In this document: one piece after another, positions 1 through 9,635 of the stretch
How the letters are laid out: each line of letters starts with the position of its first letter
Position numbering within the stretch: the first letter of the stretch is position 1
DNA from: Rikenella microfusus
GTDB lineage: Bacteria; Bacteroidota; Bacteroidia; Bacteroidales; DYQK01
Assembly: GCA_020719385.1 (NCBI GenBank)
Contig: DYQK01000004.1
Location: 1 to 62,458 of the forward strand
DNA: 62,458 nt
Direction: 5' to 3'
Position numbers and translations under genes: made by a program
The notes under the pieces: generated by a model
The model's input: the letters and a program-made list of their open reading frames with translations, nothing else
Databases searched by the model: none
What the model was told of the DNA's origin: nothing

Positions 1-1
1 A

Positions 2-238
2 AGCAAGAAGAAACTTGCTGCGAGCAAAGAACTTCTTTCGCAAAAAGATGCTGCAATTTTTGAAAGTAAAGAACTTCTTTCGCAAAAAGATGCTGCACTT
101 TCGCAAAAAAACGCTGAAATTGCAAAACATCGTCAACAAATGTTGGATTTGGCAAAAATGTTGAAATCTCTGAGTGTTTCTGTTGAGATAATTGTCGGGA
201 AAACAGGTTTGTCGCAACAGGAGATAGAAAATTTTTAA
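2..238 (+). CDS. C-terminal part of an Rpn-like PD-(D/E)XK transposase-family protein (partial)
   Basis: The gene enters from outside the window; 78 codons to a TAA stop are visible. The visible part is a Lys/Glu/Gln-rich heptad-type coiled coil, ending in a short segment (IIVGKTGLSQQEIENF) that resembles the small helical tail common at the end of Bacteroidota Rpn-family (recombination-promoting nuclease, PD-(D/E)XK) proteins. The catalytic domain is not in view, so the family call rests on the tail and coiled coil only. A second gene with an N-terminus of the same kind starts at the right edge of the window (62366). The coiled coil contains a near-perfect 33-base internal repeat with 42-base spacing. 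Confidence 0.5.
   Translation, partial: SKKKLAASKELLSQKDAAIFESKELLSQKDAALSQKNAEIAKHRQQMLDLAKMLKSLSVSVEIIVGKTGLSQQEIENF
23..97 (+). repeat. Near-perfect 33-base direct repeat (period 42) inside the coiled-coil coding region
   Basis: Bases 23-55 and 65-97 are identical except for one C/T difference. The period of 42 bases equals 14 residues, or two heptads, so the duplication keeps the coiled-coil register. It looks like a recent slippage or recombination duplication in the tail of the Rpn-like gene. Confidence 0.85.
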
Positions 239-245
239 CAGAAGG

Positions 246-276
246 ACCTTGTCAAACTTTAAAAATTTGGCAAGGT
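246..276 (+). terminator. Terminator-like hairpin after the Rpn-like gene
   Basis: An 11-base-pair stem (246-256 with 266-276, one G-U pair) with a 9-base loop follows the stop codon at 238. There is no clear T-run after it, so it may be a weak terminator or a transcript-end stabilising hairpin. Confidence 0.5.
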
Positions 277-306
277 TATAAAAGAATTAATAATATTCTA
301 AATTTT

Positions 307-918
307 ATGACTTTATTTTTTGTTTTGGTAACGGTTTTGGTTTCTGCTTGGGCATTTCAAAATCAGTCAATTTTTGAGAAATGTAAATTTAATGCGTCTT
401 ACATTTATCACAAAAAAGAATTATATAGAATGTTGTCTCACTCGCTGATTCACGCAGATTGGGCTCATTTGGCGTTTAATATGATTGGTCTTTATAGTTT
501 TGGTGACTTTGTTGAGACATTCTTTTCTATGCATTTTTCTGATGGTTTAGGGAAAATCTATTATGTGTTATTATATTTGTCGGGTATTGTTGTTGCTTCA
601 TTATCAACGCTTTACAAGCACAAAGATCATGAATGGTATAATTCTGTTGGTGCTTCGGGAGGCGTTTCGGCAGTTGTTTTTGCTGCGATATTTTTAAATC
701 CGATGTTAGGAGTGAACTTATTTTTAATTCCTATTGATATTCCTGGATTTATTTTTGCTATTGCATATTTGGCTTATTCGCATTATATGAGTCGAAGAGG
801 AGGCGATAACATTAATCATGATGCCCATCTTTATGGGGCAGTTTATGGTTTTCTCTTTCCATTAATTCTAGAACCTCGTTTAATAAATATGTTTATAAAC
901 AGTTTGATGGGATATTGA
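307..918 (+). CDS. Rhomboid family intramembrane serine protease
   Basis: A 203-residue polytopic membrane protein with the hallmarks of rhomboid proteases, which cleave transmembrane substrates inside the lipid bilayer. The catalytic serine is S117 in the GASGG motif (115-119). The catalytic histidine is H174 in AHLYGA. The HxxxN oxyanion-hole motif is H54-N58 (HLAFN). The short length fits the minimal six-helix bacterial core with no extra soluble domain. The ATG at 307 is the only reasonable start and follows an AT-rich leader. The gene sits alone between two hairpin terminators (246-276 and 929-958). The natural substrate cannot be predicted from context. Confidence 0.93.
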   Translation: MTLFFVLVTVLVSAWAFQNQSIFEKCKFNASYIYHKKELYRMLSHSLIHADWAHLAFNMIGLYSFGDFVETFFSMHFSDGLGKIYYVLLYLSGIVVASLSTLYKHKDHEWYNSVGASGGVSAVVFAAIFLNPMLGVNLFLIPIDIPGFIFAIAYLAYSHYMSRRGGDNINHDAHLYGAVYGFLFPLILEPRLINMFINSLMGY

Positions 919-928
919 AAAAAAATTT

Positions 929-958
929 TTTTTCATTTTGTTAAATGAAAAATTTTTT
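929..958 (+). terminator. Rho-independent terminator after the rhomboid gene
   Basis: A 10-base-pair stem (929-938 with 943-952) with a 4-base loop is followed by six T. The next gene's promoter begins inside this hairpin: its TTG element (938-940) starts at the end of the left arm and runs into the loop, and its TATCTTTG box follows the T-run. Confidence 0.85.
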
Positions 959-967
959 GTATCTTTG
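938..967 (+). promoter_or_regulatory. Bacteroidota-type promoter of the giant T9SS protein gene
   Basis: TTG at 938-940, exactly 19 bases, then TATCTTTG at 960-967, matching the phylum consensus TTG-N19-TAnnTTTG. Predicted transcription start is near 972-974, about 37 bases before the ATG at 1010. Confidence 0.85.
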
Positions 968-1009
968 CAAAGTTTAATTTTTTTAATTATTCACCTTAAA
1001 TTTTAGTGT

Positions 1010-4000
1010 ATGATGTCAAAAATGAAGATTCTTTTCGTTTTGTTATTCTTTTTGGCGAGCGGTGTTCTTTATGCTCAGACCGAAAAAGAAAAAGCGTTAA
1101 TCGAAAAAGGGTTGCTGAAGTTCCAAGAAACTTCACCTGACCGCGAGATTGCTCCTACCTTAGTGAGCGTAAATCCAAGCAAAGCGGTAAAAAAATCTGC
1201 TTTCAAAAAAGCAGTGCGTTCCCATAAAAATAAAGCACAATGGGACATTCTCTACTCGTTTAATGTTCACGCTGCAGGTGAACAAGCCGTTGAGACCGAT
1301 GGTCAATACATTTACACCACAAAGTGGGGAGCAGGAAATAATTTGTTTTTCAAGTATGATTTACAGGGAAACTTTTTAGATTCGTTCTCTATTGCGGGTG
1401 CAACTTCGGTTCGCGACCTTGCGTATGACGGTCAATATTTTTACGGCAGTACGAATGCGACAAGCATTTATCAAATCGATATGAATTCGCATACGCTTGT
1501 CAGTACAATTTCTACTCCTGTTGTGACTCGTCATTTGTGTTATGACCCAACTGCTGATGGCGGTAATGGTGGTTTTTGGTGCGGTCCTTGGGACGGAATG
1601 GTTTTAGTTAGTCGCACAGGCACACAGTTAAGCACTTTAACAACAGGCTTGACAGGTGTTTATGGTTCTGCTTTCGACAATGTTTCTGCAGGTGGTCCAT
1701 ATTTATGGTTATTTAACCAAGACGCAACCGAACCCAAGGTTGACATTGTGAAAGTTGAAATTGCCACAGGTACAATTGTTGAGACTCACGATGCTTCTGA
1801 TGTTCCAGGAATGGATCCAGCAGCGTTAGCAGGTGGGATGGCTTCTTCTGAAACATTGGTTCCTGGCAAATTCGTTTTACTTTGTAATGCTCAGCAGGAT
1901 CCGAATTTTGTGTTTATTTATGAAATCGCAAACACTGCTGCTGCAGGTGCGCCTGCTGTAGCAACGAATTTTGTGGTAACTCCTGGTGCAAATGGTGCGT
2001 TAAGTGCTGTTTTAACTTGGACAAATCCTTCAACAACAACAAATGGTGCGGCGTTAACTTCATTAACGGGAGTCAAGATTTATCGTGATGGCGATTCTAT
2101 TTACACTTTAACAGGAGTAACTATTGGTGGCACTGCTACTTGGACAGATAATTCTGTTACCGCAGGCAATCATGTGTATATGGTTAAGGGTTATAACGCA
2201 GATGGTGATGGTTCAGCAGCAAATGCAAATGCTTGGGTTGGTCCCGATGTTCCTGCTGCTCCGACTGCTGTTGAGTTAACTGCTGCTGGAAATGATGGAC
2301 AAATTACTTGGGTTGCTCCGACAACGGGTTTACATAACGGTTATTTCACAGGAGTGACAGGTTACAAAATTGTTCGTAATCCTGGTGCTGTTGTTGTTGA
2401 GGCAAATTTCAACGGTACAACTTATCTTGATACAACAATTTCTGCTCCTGGAATGTATAGTTATACAATTACTTCGTTAAATGCTTCGGGAGAAGGTGGT
2501 TCAACAACTTCGAATGAAGTATTATTGCATTCTGAGGGAATGGTTTTGATGGCAAATGGCACGGTTACCGTTTCAGAGGGAACATTTTATGATTCAGGTG
2601 GTCCAACAAGTCCTTATGCTGCGAGCGAAAATTATGTTATGACATTTATGCCTCCGACAAAGGGTGGGAAAATGACTTTCGTTTTCAATACCTTCGCTGT
2701 AGAGTCGGGTTATGATAAACTTTACGTTTATGATGGTCCAGATGAAACTGCATCTCAAATTGCGGGCAGTCCATTTTCAGGTTTGACCGTTCCTGCGGCT
2801 TTGGCGTTAGTTCGTTCTTCTCACGAGACAGGTGCTTTAACGTTCAAATTTACTTCGGATAATTCTGTACAAAAAGATGGTTGGGATGCAACAATTAGCG
2901 TTTTCAATCCTGCTAGTGTTCCTGGCTGTACAAATTACACAAACCCAATTAATGGAGCAACCAGCATTAACCCCAATGCTGTTTTACAATGGGCTGTTGA
3001 ACCTAATGCTACAGAATATGATGTTTATTTAGGCACAACTTTACCTACAACTCCAACAGCAACGGTTTCTGCACCTCAATATGTCGCTGCAATGGCACCA
3101 AATACAACTTATCATTTCAAAGTTGTTCCGAAAAACGCTATTGGTCTGGCTACGGGTTGTCAAGAAATTACTTTCACAACCGGCGATGCTGTTGAAAGTT
3201 TCGAAGCAGGAAAAATTCCTGACGGTTGGAAAGTTTATAATCTTGACGGTGATGGAAAACAATGGAAAGCCTCAAACACAGGAACTGGTGCGCACACAGG
3301 TACTTGGGTTGTGAATGTTGGTTACAACTCATCAGGGAATAATGACTGGTTAGTTCTTCCAAGATTAAAACCTACTGCAGAGAAACATACCTTCTCGTTT
3401 TGGGCAAAATCAGGAAGCAGTTATTTTCTCGAAGATATGAATGTTGTTTTATCAACAACAGATACTGTTCCTGAAAGTTTCACAGTTCAACTCGGAACTT
3501 ATACTGCAATGGCAAATTCTTGGACAGAATTTACGTTTGATTTAACTCCTTATATCAACCAAGAAGTGTATGTTGCTATTGTTTGTGTTTCTGTTGACCA
3601 ATCTACATTGAATGTTGATGATGTTACCGCTCCGATTCTTTATCTTGACAACGATATGAAAGCCGTTGCCGTGGCAGGTAATGCTACCCCGACTGTAGGC
3701 GAGGAACAAATTTATCAAGTTGTTGTGAAAAATGCAGGTATGTTACCTCAAAGTAATTATACCGTTAATTTGTTTAAAGATGGAACATTAGTCGCTTCAC
3801 AAGCAGGCACAGAACTTACACCTCAAGCAACAGGTTCATTTGATTTTCCAGTAACTTTTGACGTAGAAGGAAATGCTACCCTTCTCGGACAAGTTGTTTT
3901 TGCAGGCGACCAAGATACTTCGAACAATAAAACTGCTCCATTTGCAGTTAATGTTCAAGCATCAGGTACGGTTGTTGTCAGTGTTGGTACGGGGGCAACT

Positions 4001-7000
4001 CTCAACCCAATGCCTTTAGATTTTTATTGGAAAAATAGTTTGAGTGAGGAAATTTATTACTCGACAGAATTAAACATTGGTGGTTTGTTGACAGGAATTT
4101 TCTATCATACAAGTTTTGCTACAGGTTTAATGCAAAAACCTGTAAAAATTTGGGTTGGCGAGACACAATCTGCAAACCTTGCTGATGGTTGGATTCCTTC
4201 TACTGAATTGACCTTAGTTTTTGACGGAGTTATTGATTTTCCTGCAGGCGAGCATGATATTTTCATTCCATTTACAGCACCTTTCATCTACACAGGTGGA
4301 AATTTAGTTGTTTTGGCAAATCGTCCTATGGATTCTCAATATTTTGCAAATTGCAAATTCAAATCGACAGAATGTTCAACAGCAGATGCACGTAGCCGTT
4401 TAGCTGCTTCTGATTCACAAACTTATGACCCTGCTAATCCTCCTGCAGCTGCGTCTTCACAAATCAAAGCGTATTTCCCAAATACTTCGTTTATGTTCAA
4501 TACCGAAGGTCTTGGTGCTTTGGAAGGTTATGTAACTGTTGGAACAGATTCTGTGGCAGATGTTGAAGTTTCTATCGCAGGAACACAAATCAAAACCTTC
4601 ACTGACGAAAATGGTCATTATATTTTCCCATATCTTTTTGCAGGTACAAGAGAAGTTGTTGCTTCGTTATATGGTTATTATGACGCAACCGCAACGGTAA
4701 CTATTGTTGGAGACATCACGGTTCAACAAAACTTTACTCTTACTTCTTTGCCAAGAATTACAGTTAGCGGACACGCTGCTTTAAGCGATATTCCTAACGT
4801 AATGGTTACAAATGTTGCTGTAGAAATTATGGGTTATGACACAGTTGCTATTGACACAACTGACGCAAACGGTTATTTCGAGTTTACTAATTTATATGGT
4901 GGACAAGAATATTTCGTTGCAGCAGAATATTTACCTGGCGGTTATCAAATATTTGAGGACACTATCGTTGTTGGAGCATCGAATTATGATATGGGAACAA
5001 TTTTGATTCCTGAACAAACTCGTCCACCAAAACGTTTAACTGCTGTTGATAACGTAACAAACGCTCGTTTAACTTGGTGGAATCCGAATTCTGTTTCAAG
5101 CGTTGAACAATGGATTCATTGGGATGACGGAGCAAATTACTCTTCTATCGGAACAGGCGCCGCTGCTGATTTTGATGTCGCAGCAAGATATACTCCCGAA
5201 GATTTGACAACATTAGGTGTTGAACAAGGTCAATATTTAACGAAAATTAAAATTTTTGTTAGAGAAGCTGCTTCTACTTACTCTGCACGCGTATGGGTCG
5301 GCGGAGACGCAACTGCTCCTGGAACAATGGTTGTTGACCAACCTTTGAACATCACCGCTGCCGACACAGGCATTTGGTACGAAGTACTTTTAACTTCACC
5401 TGTCGAAATTGACCCAACTCAAGAATTATGGGTCGGTTATAACATCAACACAACAGGAGGACATCCTGCAGGCATTGATGCAACAACAATGGGTGGCGGC
5501 ACAGTTGACGGAAAAGGAAATATGATTTATTTCCAAGGAGCTTGGTCTACTGTTTATGCTCTCGCACAAATTGAAGGTAACTGGAACATTCAAGGTTTCG
5601 TTGCAAACGATGCAAAAGGCGAAGCAAAAGTATTCTTAAACAAATACAACGTTTACCGCGTTAAAAACGACACAATTGTTGAAGCTCTCGCAACGAATGT
5701 TACCGATACTTTCTACACAGATAACACTTGGGCTGCAGCAACTTTCGGCGTTTACAAATACGAAGTAAAAGCAGTTTACACGAATAATGTTCTTTCAGAC
5801 CCTGCAGTTTCTAATGAATTGCCAAGAGGAATGAATGTTCCTGTTGCTGTAACTATTACCTCGAATGTTGGTGGTGTTGTTGCAGGTGCGAAAGTTGTAC
5901 TTGTAAACCAAACAAATCCTTCTCTCAAATATGAAGGCGTTTCTAACGCTTCAGGTGTTGCGAATATTGATTCGGTTTGGCGAGGCACTTATGATATAAA
6001 AGTTTCTCACCCATTACACGAAAGTCTCGCAGATACTATTGAAGTTGATAATGATGTCAACAATTTCTCTGTTGTTTTAATTGAGAAAATTGTTCCTCCT
6101 TCCAATGTAAATGTTGTTACGAATCCTTCTGCAGCGATAATTAATTGGAATCGTCCGGGTGCAATTTCGGGTTATCAAGAAGAATTTAATTCTTTACCTG
6201 ACTGGACATATTCTACTCCTTCGAAATTCTCTGTCGTTGATGGAAAATTGACAGTGACAGGTGTTGGTTCAACAACTCGCGAAGACGCATATCCTGCTGA
6301 CGCAATATTCGGTGATTTTACCTTAGAATTTGAAGTAACTAAAGCGGCTGGCAGCGAAACAGGTTCGCACGGAGCATTTATTCGTTCTAATGGTTCAGTT
6401 GTTCCTGCTTCCTGCACAGGTTATAGAATTAATCTCACCGCAGACGGTTCTTACGGCGTTTGGAAATACACAGGAGGAAGTCCTGTTGCAATTCAAGGAT
6501 GGACAACAGCAAACTATCTCAACGCAGGCATTGGTGCTTCGAATGTTGTTACCGTCAACGCTGTTGGTTCACACTTCGATATTTATTTCAACGGACAATT
6601 AGAATTCTCTTTTGACGATGCAGATCATGCTGAAGGAAATATTACATTATTGATGTATGATAGCGATCCTGCTGACGTTGCTACTTTCGATTATTATCAC
6701 GTTTCTGAAGGTGCAAAATTAGCAAAAGCAAAAACTCCAAAACATTCGTTCCGTCAACAATTAAAAGGAGACGAAAATCAATGTTTTACTACTTTGAACA
6801 GACGAAACAATGTTCCTGTTAAAGGTTTATTATACGGAACAAACAACAGCAAGCCCGTTGTTGCTTACTCTATCTCAAGAGGTTTAGTTGAAAACGGTTC
6901 AGTTAATACTTGGAATGAAGTTGCGTTAGTGACCGATACTTTCCACACAGATTATACCTTCGTTTCCTTACCACAAGGTACTTACAAATATGCGGTTAAG

Positions 7001-9454
7001 TCACTCTATATGAACGGACAACTTTCTGACCCCGCTATTTCGAATGAAGTTTATTGCAATATGTTCGCTGCAGTTACTTTGAATGTTACAACAAACGGCG
7101 GAGACGCTCAAGGTGCAGTTGTTACTCTCACAAACGTTGACGGCAATCCTGAACACGAATATATCGCAACTGCTCCCGCAAGTGGAATCGTTATCTTTAA
7201 CGAAATCTGGAAAGGTACATACAATTTGACCGTTACAAAAACAGGATTCCAAACTTATACGCAAAACGGAATTGCTGTTCAAAATGCAACAATAACACTC
7301 AACGCTAATTTACTCGAAGTACTTGCTCCAGTTGTAAATCTTCAGGCACAAGTTATTGACAGAAATGTCAACTTATCTTGGATGTTAGGCGGCGGTGCTT
7401 CAGCAACTTGGATGAAATGGTGTGCTGAAGAGTACAACACAGGAATCGGTGGAGGACAAAGCCCATTTGGTTTTGACTTCGCTGCTGCTTTTGAACCCTC
7501 TGACTTAACTGCACACAACGGTAAATTACTCAAAAAAGTTAAATTCTACCCAACAGACCCAACTGCAACTTATTCAGTTAAAATTTGGCAAGGTGCAGAC
7601 TCAACACTCCTCTTTGAACAACCAATTGCAACATTCGACACAGGAACTTGGAACGAAATTGAACTCACAACTCCAGTAACTATTGATGCCTCGCAATTAT
7701 TGCTCATCGGTTTCTCGTGCAGCGCTGTTCCTTATCCCGCAGCGGTTGACGCAGGTCCAGCTCTTGTCGGCAAAGGTGATTTATTAAATGACGGAACAGG
7801 ATGGTATTTCCTCAGCGGTTTCGGTTTAGATTACAACTGGATGATTCAAGGAATGGTTGATTATGGAAAAGAAATGAAAGTTCTCTCCCATAACAAAGCA
7901 GTTACAGGTTATGACGTTTATATTGACAACATGACCTCGCCTGTCGCAAATGTTAAAACACAAAATTACTCTGCGACCAACCTTTCACTTGGAACTCATA
8001 CAGCAGGCGTAAAAGCAGTTTATGCTTCAGGCGCTTCGCAAATGACGACCATTACTTTTGAAATCCCAAATCAAAATCCTTCGTTCTCTTCAACACCAGT
8101 TACAGAAGTTTACGCAACAAGACCTTATTCTTATAACGTAACAGCAACTGACCCAGACGCAGGACAAACTCTTACTATCACAAAAACTGCCGCTCCAGAA
8201 TGGTTAACATTAACCGACAACGGAAACGGAACAGCTAAATTACGCGGAACAACCGCAACACCAGGAACTTATAACGTAACATTAACCGTCTCTGACGGAA
8301 TTGCAACTGCAACACAAACATTTGCTATTAATGTTCTCGTTGTTCCTAACGTTGCTCCAGCAATTACCTCAACTCCTGTTGAAACAGGTAATCTGGGTGC
8401 TGCTTATCTCTACGAAATCATCGTTACAGACCCCGACACCGCAACAACAATAACCGTAAACGGAACAATCCCAACTTGGGCTTCAATAACTAAAGTTGAC
8501 AACTACAACTTCAGACTCGAAGGCACGCCAGACGCAGAAGAAACATTTGATGTTACCTTAGTTGCAACTGACGGAGTAGAAACTGACTCGCAAACATTCC
8601 AAATTGTTGTTGGACCCGCATTGAACGAAAACCCAACATTCACTTCAGAACCCGTTTTGGCAGGAACTGTCGGCGTTGAATATACTTATGAAGTTGTTGC
8701 TATCGATGTTGACGGCGACGTATTAGCATTCACCGCTGAAAAACCAAATTGGTTAGAATTAGCAGAAGGTGCAAATAATGGAGAAGCATTATTATCAGGA
8801 ACTCCAACAGAAAAAGGAAACTTTGATGTAACATTAGTCGTATCAGATGGAAATGGCGGCGCAGATACGCAAATTTTTGTCATTACAGTTGCTACAGCAC
8901 CTATCAATAACAAACCCGAATTTGTATTCCCTGTTCCAGTTCCAGACACTCTCGAAATTGTACAAGATTCTATTTACAATGTTCCATTTGGAGTAATGGA
9001 TGCTGACAACGATGATTTAACTCTTTCCTTAGGCGTAACTTATTCTTGGCTCACGCTCACTAATCTCTCTGATACAACAGCATTGCTCACTGCTAACACC
9101 GCAGGACTTCAAGAAGGTACTATTTATCCCGTTATTGTTTCTGTTACAGACGGAAAAGACACAACAACAAAAGCATTTTCTGTAAAAATCTTGAAAAAAG
9201 ATGCTGTAAACTCGCTTGACGCTGCTAAAGTTTCTGTTTATCCAAATCCAACAGCCGACGTAGTTAAAGTTTCTGTCAAAGGAATCAATAATTACACAAT
9301 TTTTGTTCGAGATTTGAACGGAAAACTCGTTGCTACGAAACTCGCTAATAACGAACTTTCTACTCTTGATTTATCTGCTTTGCCGTCAGGAACTTATCTC
9401 ATCACGGTAAAAGAAGGTAACAAAACTTACACTCAACAAATTATTGTAAAATAA
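1010..9454 (+). CDS. Giant multidomain T9SS-secreted surface protein (adhesin-like)
   Basis: A 2814-residue exported protein, probably a cell-surface adhesin or matrix component. It starts with a signal peptide (residues 1-22, ending VLYAQ). By rough position: a beta-propeller-like region (about 75-305); fibronectin-III-like modules (about 315-505); a CUB-like domain (525-637); an Ig/MAM-like 'choice-of-anchor' domain with the FEAGKIPDGW motif (about 725-880); two carboxypeptidase-regulatory-like folds (1173-1337); and a jelly-roll-like module (about 1347-1543) with a second copy (about 2110-2287), each followed by linker and PEGA-like segments. A laminin-G/DUF1080-like domain lies at about 1723-1900. 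Four cadherin/He-PIG-type Ig repeats (about 2353-2730) precede the T9SS sorting domain (2733-2814, VYPNPTADVVKVSV). No catalytic motif was recognised. The gene is monocistronic, with its own promoter and terminator. Its base composition looks less extreme than its neighbours, as expected for Ala/Thr/Gly-rich repeats. Confidence 0.9.
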   Translation: MMSKMKILFVLLFFLASGVLYAQTEKEKALIEKGLLKFQETSPDREIAPTLVSVNPSKAVKKSAFKKAVRSHKNKAQWDILYSFNVHAAGEQAVETDGQYIYTTKWGAGNNLFFKYDLQGNFLDSFSIAGATSVRDLAYDGQYFYGSTNATSIYQIDMNSHTLVSTISTPVVTRHLCYDPTADGGNGGFWCGPWDGMVLVSRTGTQLSTLTTGLTGVYGSAFDNVSAGGPYLWLFNQDATEPKVDIVKVEIATGTIVETHDASDVPGMDPAALAGGMASSETLVPGKFVLLCNAQQDPNFVFIYEIANTAAAGAPAVATNFVVTPGANGALSAVLTWTNPSTTTNGAALTSLTGVKIYRDGDSIYTLTGVTIGGTATWTDNSVTAGNHVYMVKGYNADGDGSAANANAWVGPDVPAAPTAVELTAAGNDGQITWVAPTTGLHNGYFTGVTGYKIVRNPGAVVVEANFNGTTYLDTTISAPGMYSYTITSLNASGEGGSTTSNEVLLHSEGMVLMANGTVTVSEGTFYDSGGPTSPYAASENYVMTFMPPTKGGKMTFVFNTFAVESGYDKLYVYDGPDETASQIAGSPFSGLTVPAALALVRSSHETGALTFKFTSDNSVQKDGWDATISVFNPASVPGCTNYTNPINGATSINPNAVLQWAVEPNATEYDVYLGTTLPTTPTATVSAPQYVAAMAPNTTYHFKVVPKNAIGLATGCQEITFTTGDAVESFEAGKIPDGWKVYNLDGDGKQWKASNTGTGAHTGTWVVNVGYNSSGNNDWLVLPRLKPTAEKHTFSFWAKSGSSYFLEDMNVVLSTTDTVPESFTVQLGTYTAMANSWTEFTFDLTPYINQEVYVAIVCVSVDQSTLNVDDVTAPILYLDNDMKAVAVAGNATPTVGEEQIYQVVVKNAGMLPQSNYTVNLFKDGTLVASQAGTELTPQATGSFDFPVTFDVEGNATLLGQVVFAGDQDTSNNKTAPFAVNVQASGTVVVSVGTGATLNPMPLDFYWKNSLSEEIYYSTELNIGGLLTGIFYHTSFATGLMQKPVKIWVGETQSANLADGWIPSTELTLVFDGVIDFPAGEHDIFIPFTAPFIYTGGNLVVLANRPMDSQYFANCKFKSTECSTADARSRLAASDSQTYDPANPPAAASSQIKAYFPNTSFMFNTEGLGALEGYVTVGTDSVADVEVSIAGTQIKTFTDENGHYIFPYLFAGTREVVASLYGYYDATATVTIVGDITVQQNFTLTSLPRITVSGHAALSDIPNVMVTNVAVEIMGYDTVAIDTTDANGYFEFTNLYGGQEYFVAAEYLPGGYQIFEDTIVVGASNYDMGTILIPEQTRPPKRLTAVDNVTNARLTWWNPNSVSSVEQWIHWDDGANYSSIGTGAAADFDVAARYTPEDLTTLGVEQGQYLTKIKIFVREAASTYSARVWVGGDATAPGTMVVDQPLNITAADTGIWYEVLLTSPVEIDPTQELWVGYNINTTGGHPAGIDATTMGGGTVDGKGNMIYFQGAWSTVYALAQIEGNWNIQGFVANDAKGEAKVFLNKYNVYRVKNDTIVEALATNVTDTFYTDNTWAAATFGVYKYEVKAVYTNNVLSDPAVSNELPRGMNVPVAVTITSNVGGVVAGAKVVLVNQTNPSLKYEGVSNASGVANIDSVWRGTYDIKVSHPLHESLADTIEVDNDVNNFSVVLIEKIVPPSNVNVVTNPSAAIINWNRPGAISGYQEEFNSLPDWTYSTPSKFSVVDGKLTVTGVGSTTREDAYPADAIFGDFTLEFEVTKAAGSETGSHGAFIRSNGSVVPASCTGYRINLTADGSYGVWKYTGGSPVAIQGWTTANYLNAGIGASNVVTVNAVGSHFDIYFNGQLEFSFDDADHAEGNITLLMYDSDPADVATFDYYHVSEGAKLAKAKTPKHSFRQQLKGDENQCFTTLNRRNNVPVKGLLYGTNNSKPVVAYSISRGLVENGSVNTWNEVALVTDTFHTDYTFVSLPQGTYKYAVKSLYMNGQLSDPAISNEVYCNMFAAVTLNVTTNGGDAQGAVVTLTNVDGNPEHEYIATAPASGIVIFNEIWKGTYNLTVTKTGFQTYTQNGIAVQNATITLNANLLEVLAPVVNLQAQVIDRNVNLSWMLGGGASATWMKWCAEEYNTGIGGGQSPFGFDFAAAFEPSDLTAHNGKLLKKVKFYPTDPTATYSVKIWQGADSTLLFEQPIATFDTGTWNEIELTTPVTIDASQLLLIGFSCSAVPYPAAVDAGPALVGKGDLLNDGTGWYFLSGFGLDYNWMIQGMVDYGKEMKVLSHNKAVTGYDVYIDNMTSPVANVKTQNYSATNLSLGTHTAGVKAVYASGASQMTTITFEIPNQNPSFSSTPVTEVYATRPYSYNVTATDPDAGQTLTITKTAAPEWLTLTDNGNGTAKLRGTTATPGTYNVTLTVSDGIATATQTFAINVLVVPNVAPAITSTPVETGNLGAAYLYEIIVTDPDTATTITVNGTIPTWASITKVDNYNFRLEGTPDAEETFDVTLVATDGVETDSQTFQIVVGPALNENPTFTSEPVLAGTVGVEYTYEVVAIDVDGDVLAFTAEKPNWLELAEGANNGEALLSGTPTEKGNFDVTLVVSDGNGGADTQIFVITVATAPINNKPEFVFPVPVPDTLEIVQDSIYNVPFGVMDADNDDLTLSLGVTYSWLTLTNLSDTTALLTANTAGLQEGTIYPVIVSVTDGKDTTTKAFSVKILKKDAVNSLDAAKVSVYPNPTADVVKVSVKGINNYTIFVRDLNGKLVATKLANNELSTLDLSALPSGTYLITVKEGNKTYTQQIIVK

Positions 9455-9470
9455 TTTGATATCTCAATAT

Positions 9471-9504
9471 TCTGTCAAGTCTTAGGACTTGACAGATTTT
9501 TTTT
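9471..9504 (+). terminator. Strong Rho-independent terminator after the giant T9SS gene
   Basis: An 11-base-pair perfect stem (9471-9481 with 9486-9496) with a TTAG loop is followed by eight T (9497-9504). Confidence 0.95.
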
Positions 9505-9635
9505 AAAAAAAATATCTACGCATAAAAAATGGAAAATATCGAAATTCGTTTACCTTTTGGAATAAAATTTTCGAAAAGCGAAATACAACAATAATTCACA
9601 AATTGAAGTTTACAAAAATCTTTTTTTATTAAAAA

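Noticed and set aside
9529-9594. 21-codon ATG frame upstream of the SurA-like gene
   Set aside because: Too short, no leader features and lies directly after a terminator; most likely chance, though a leader peptide cannot be excluded.
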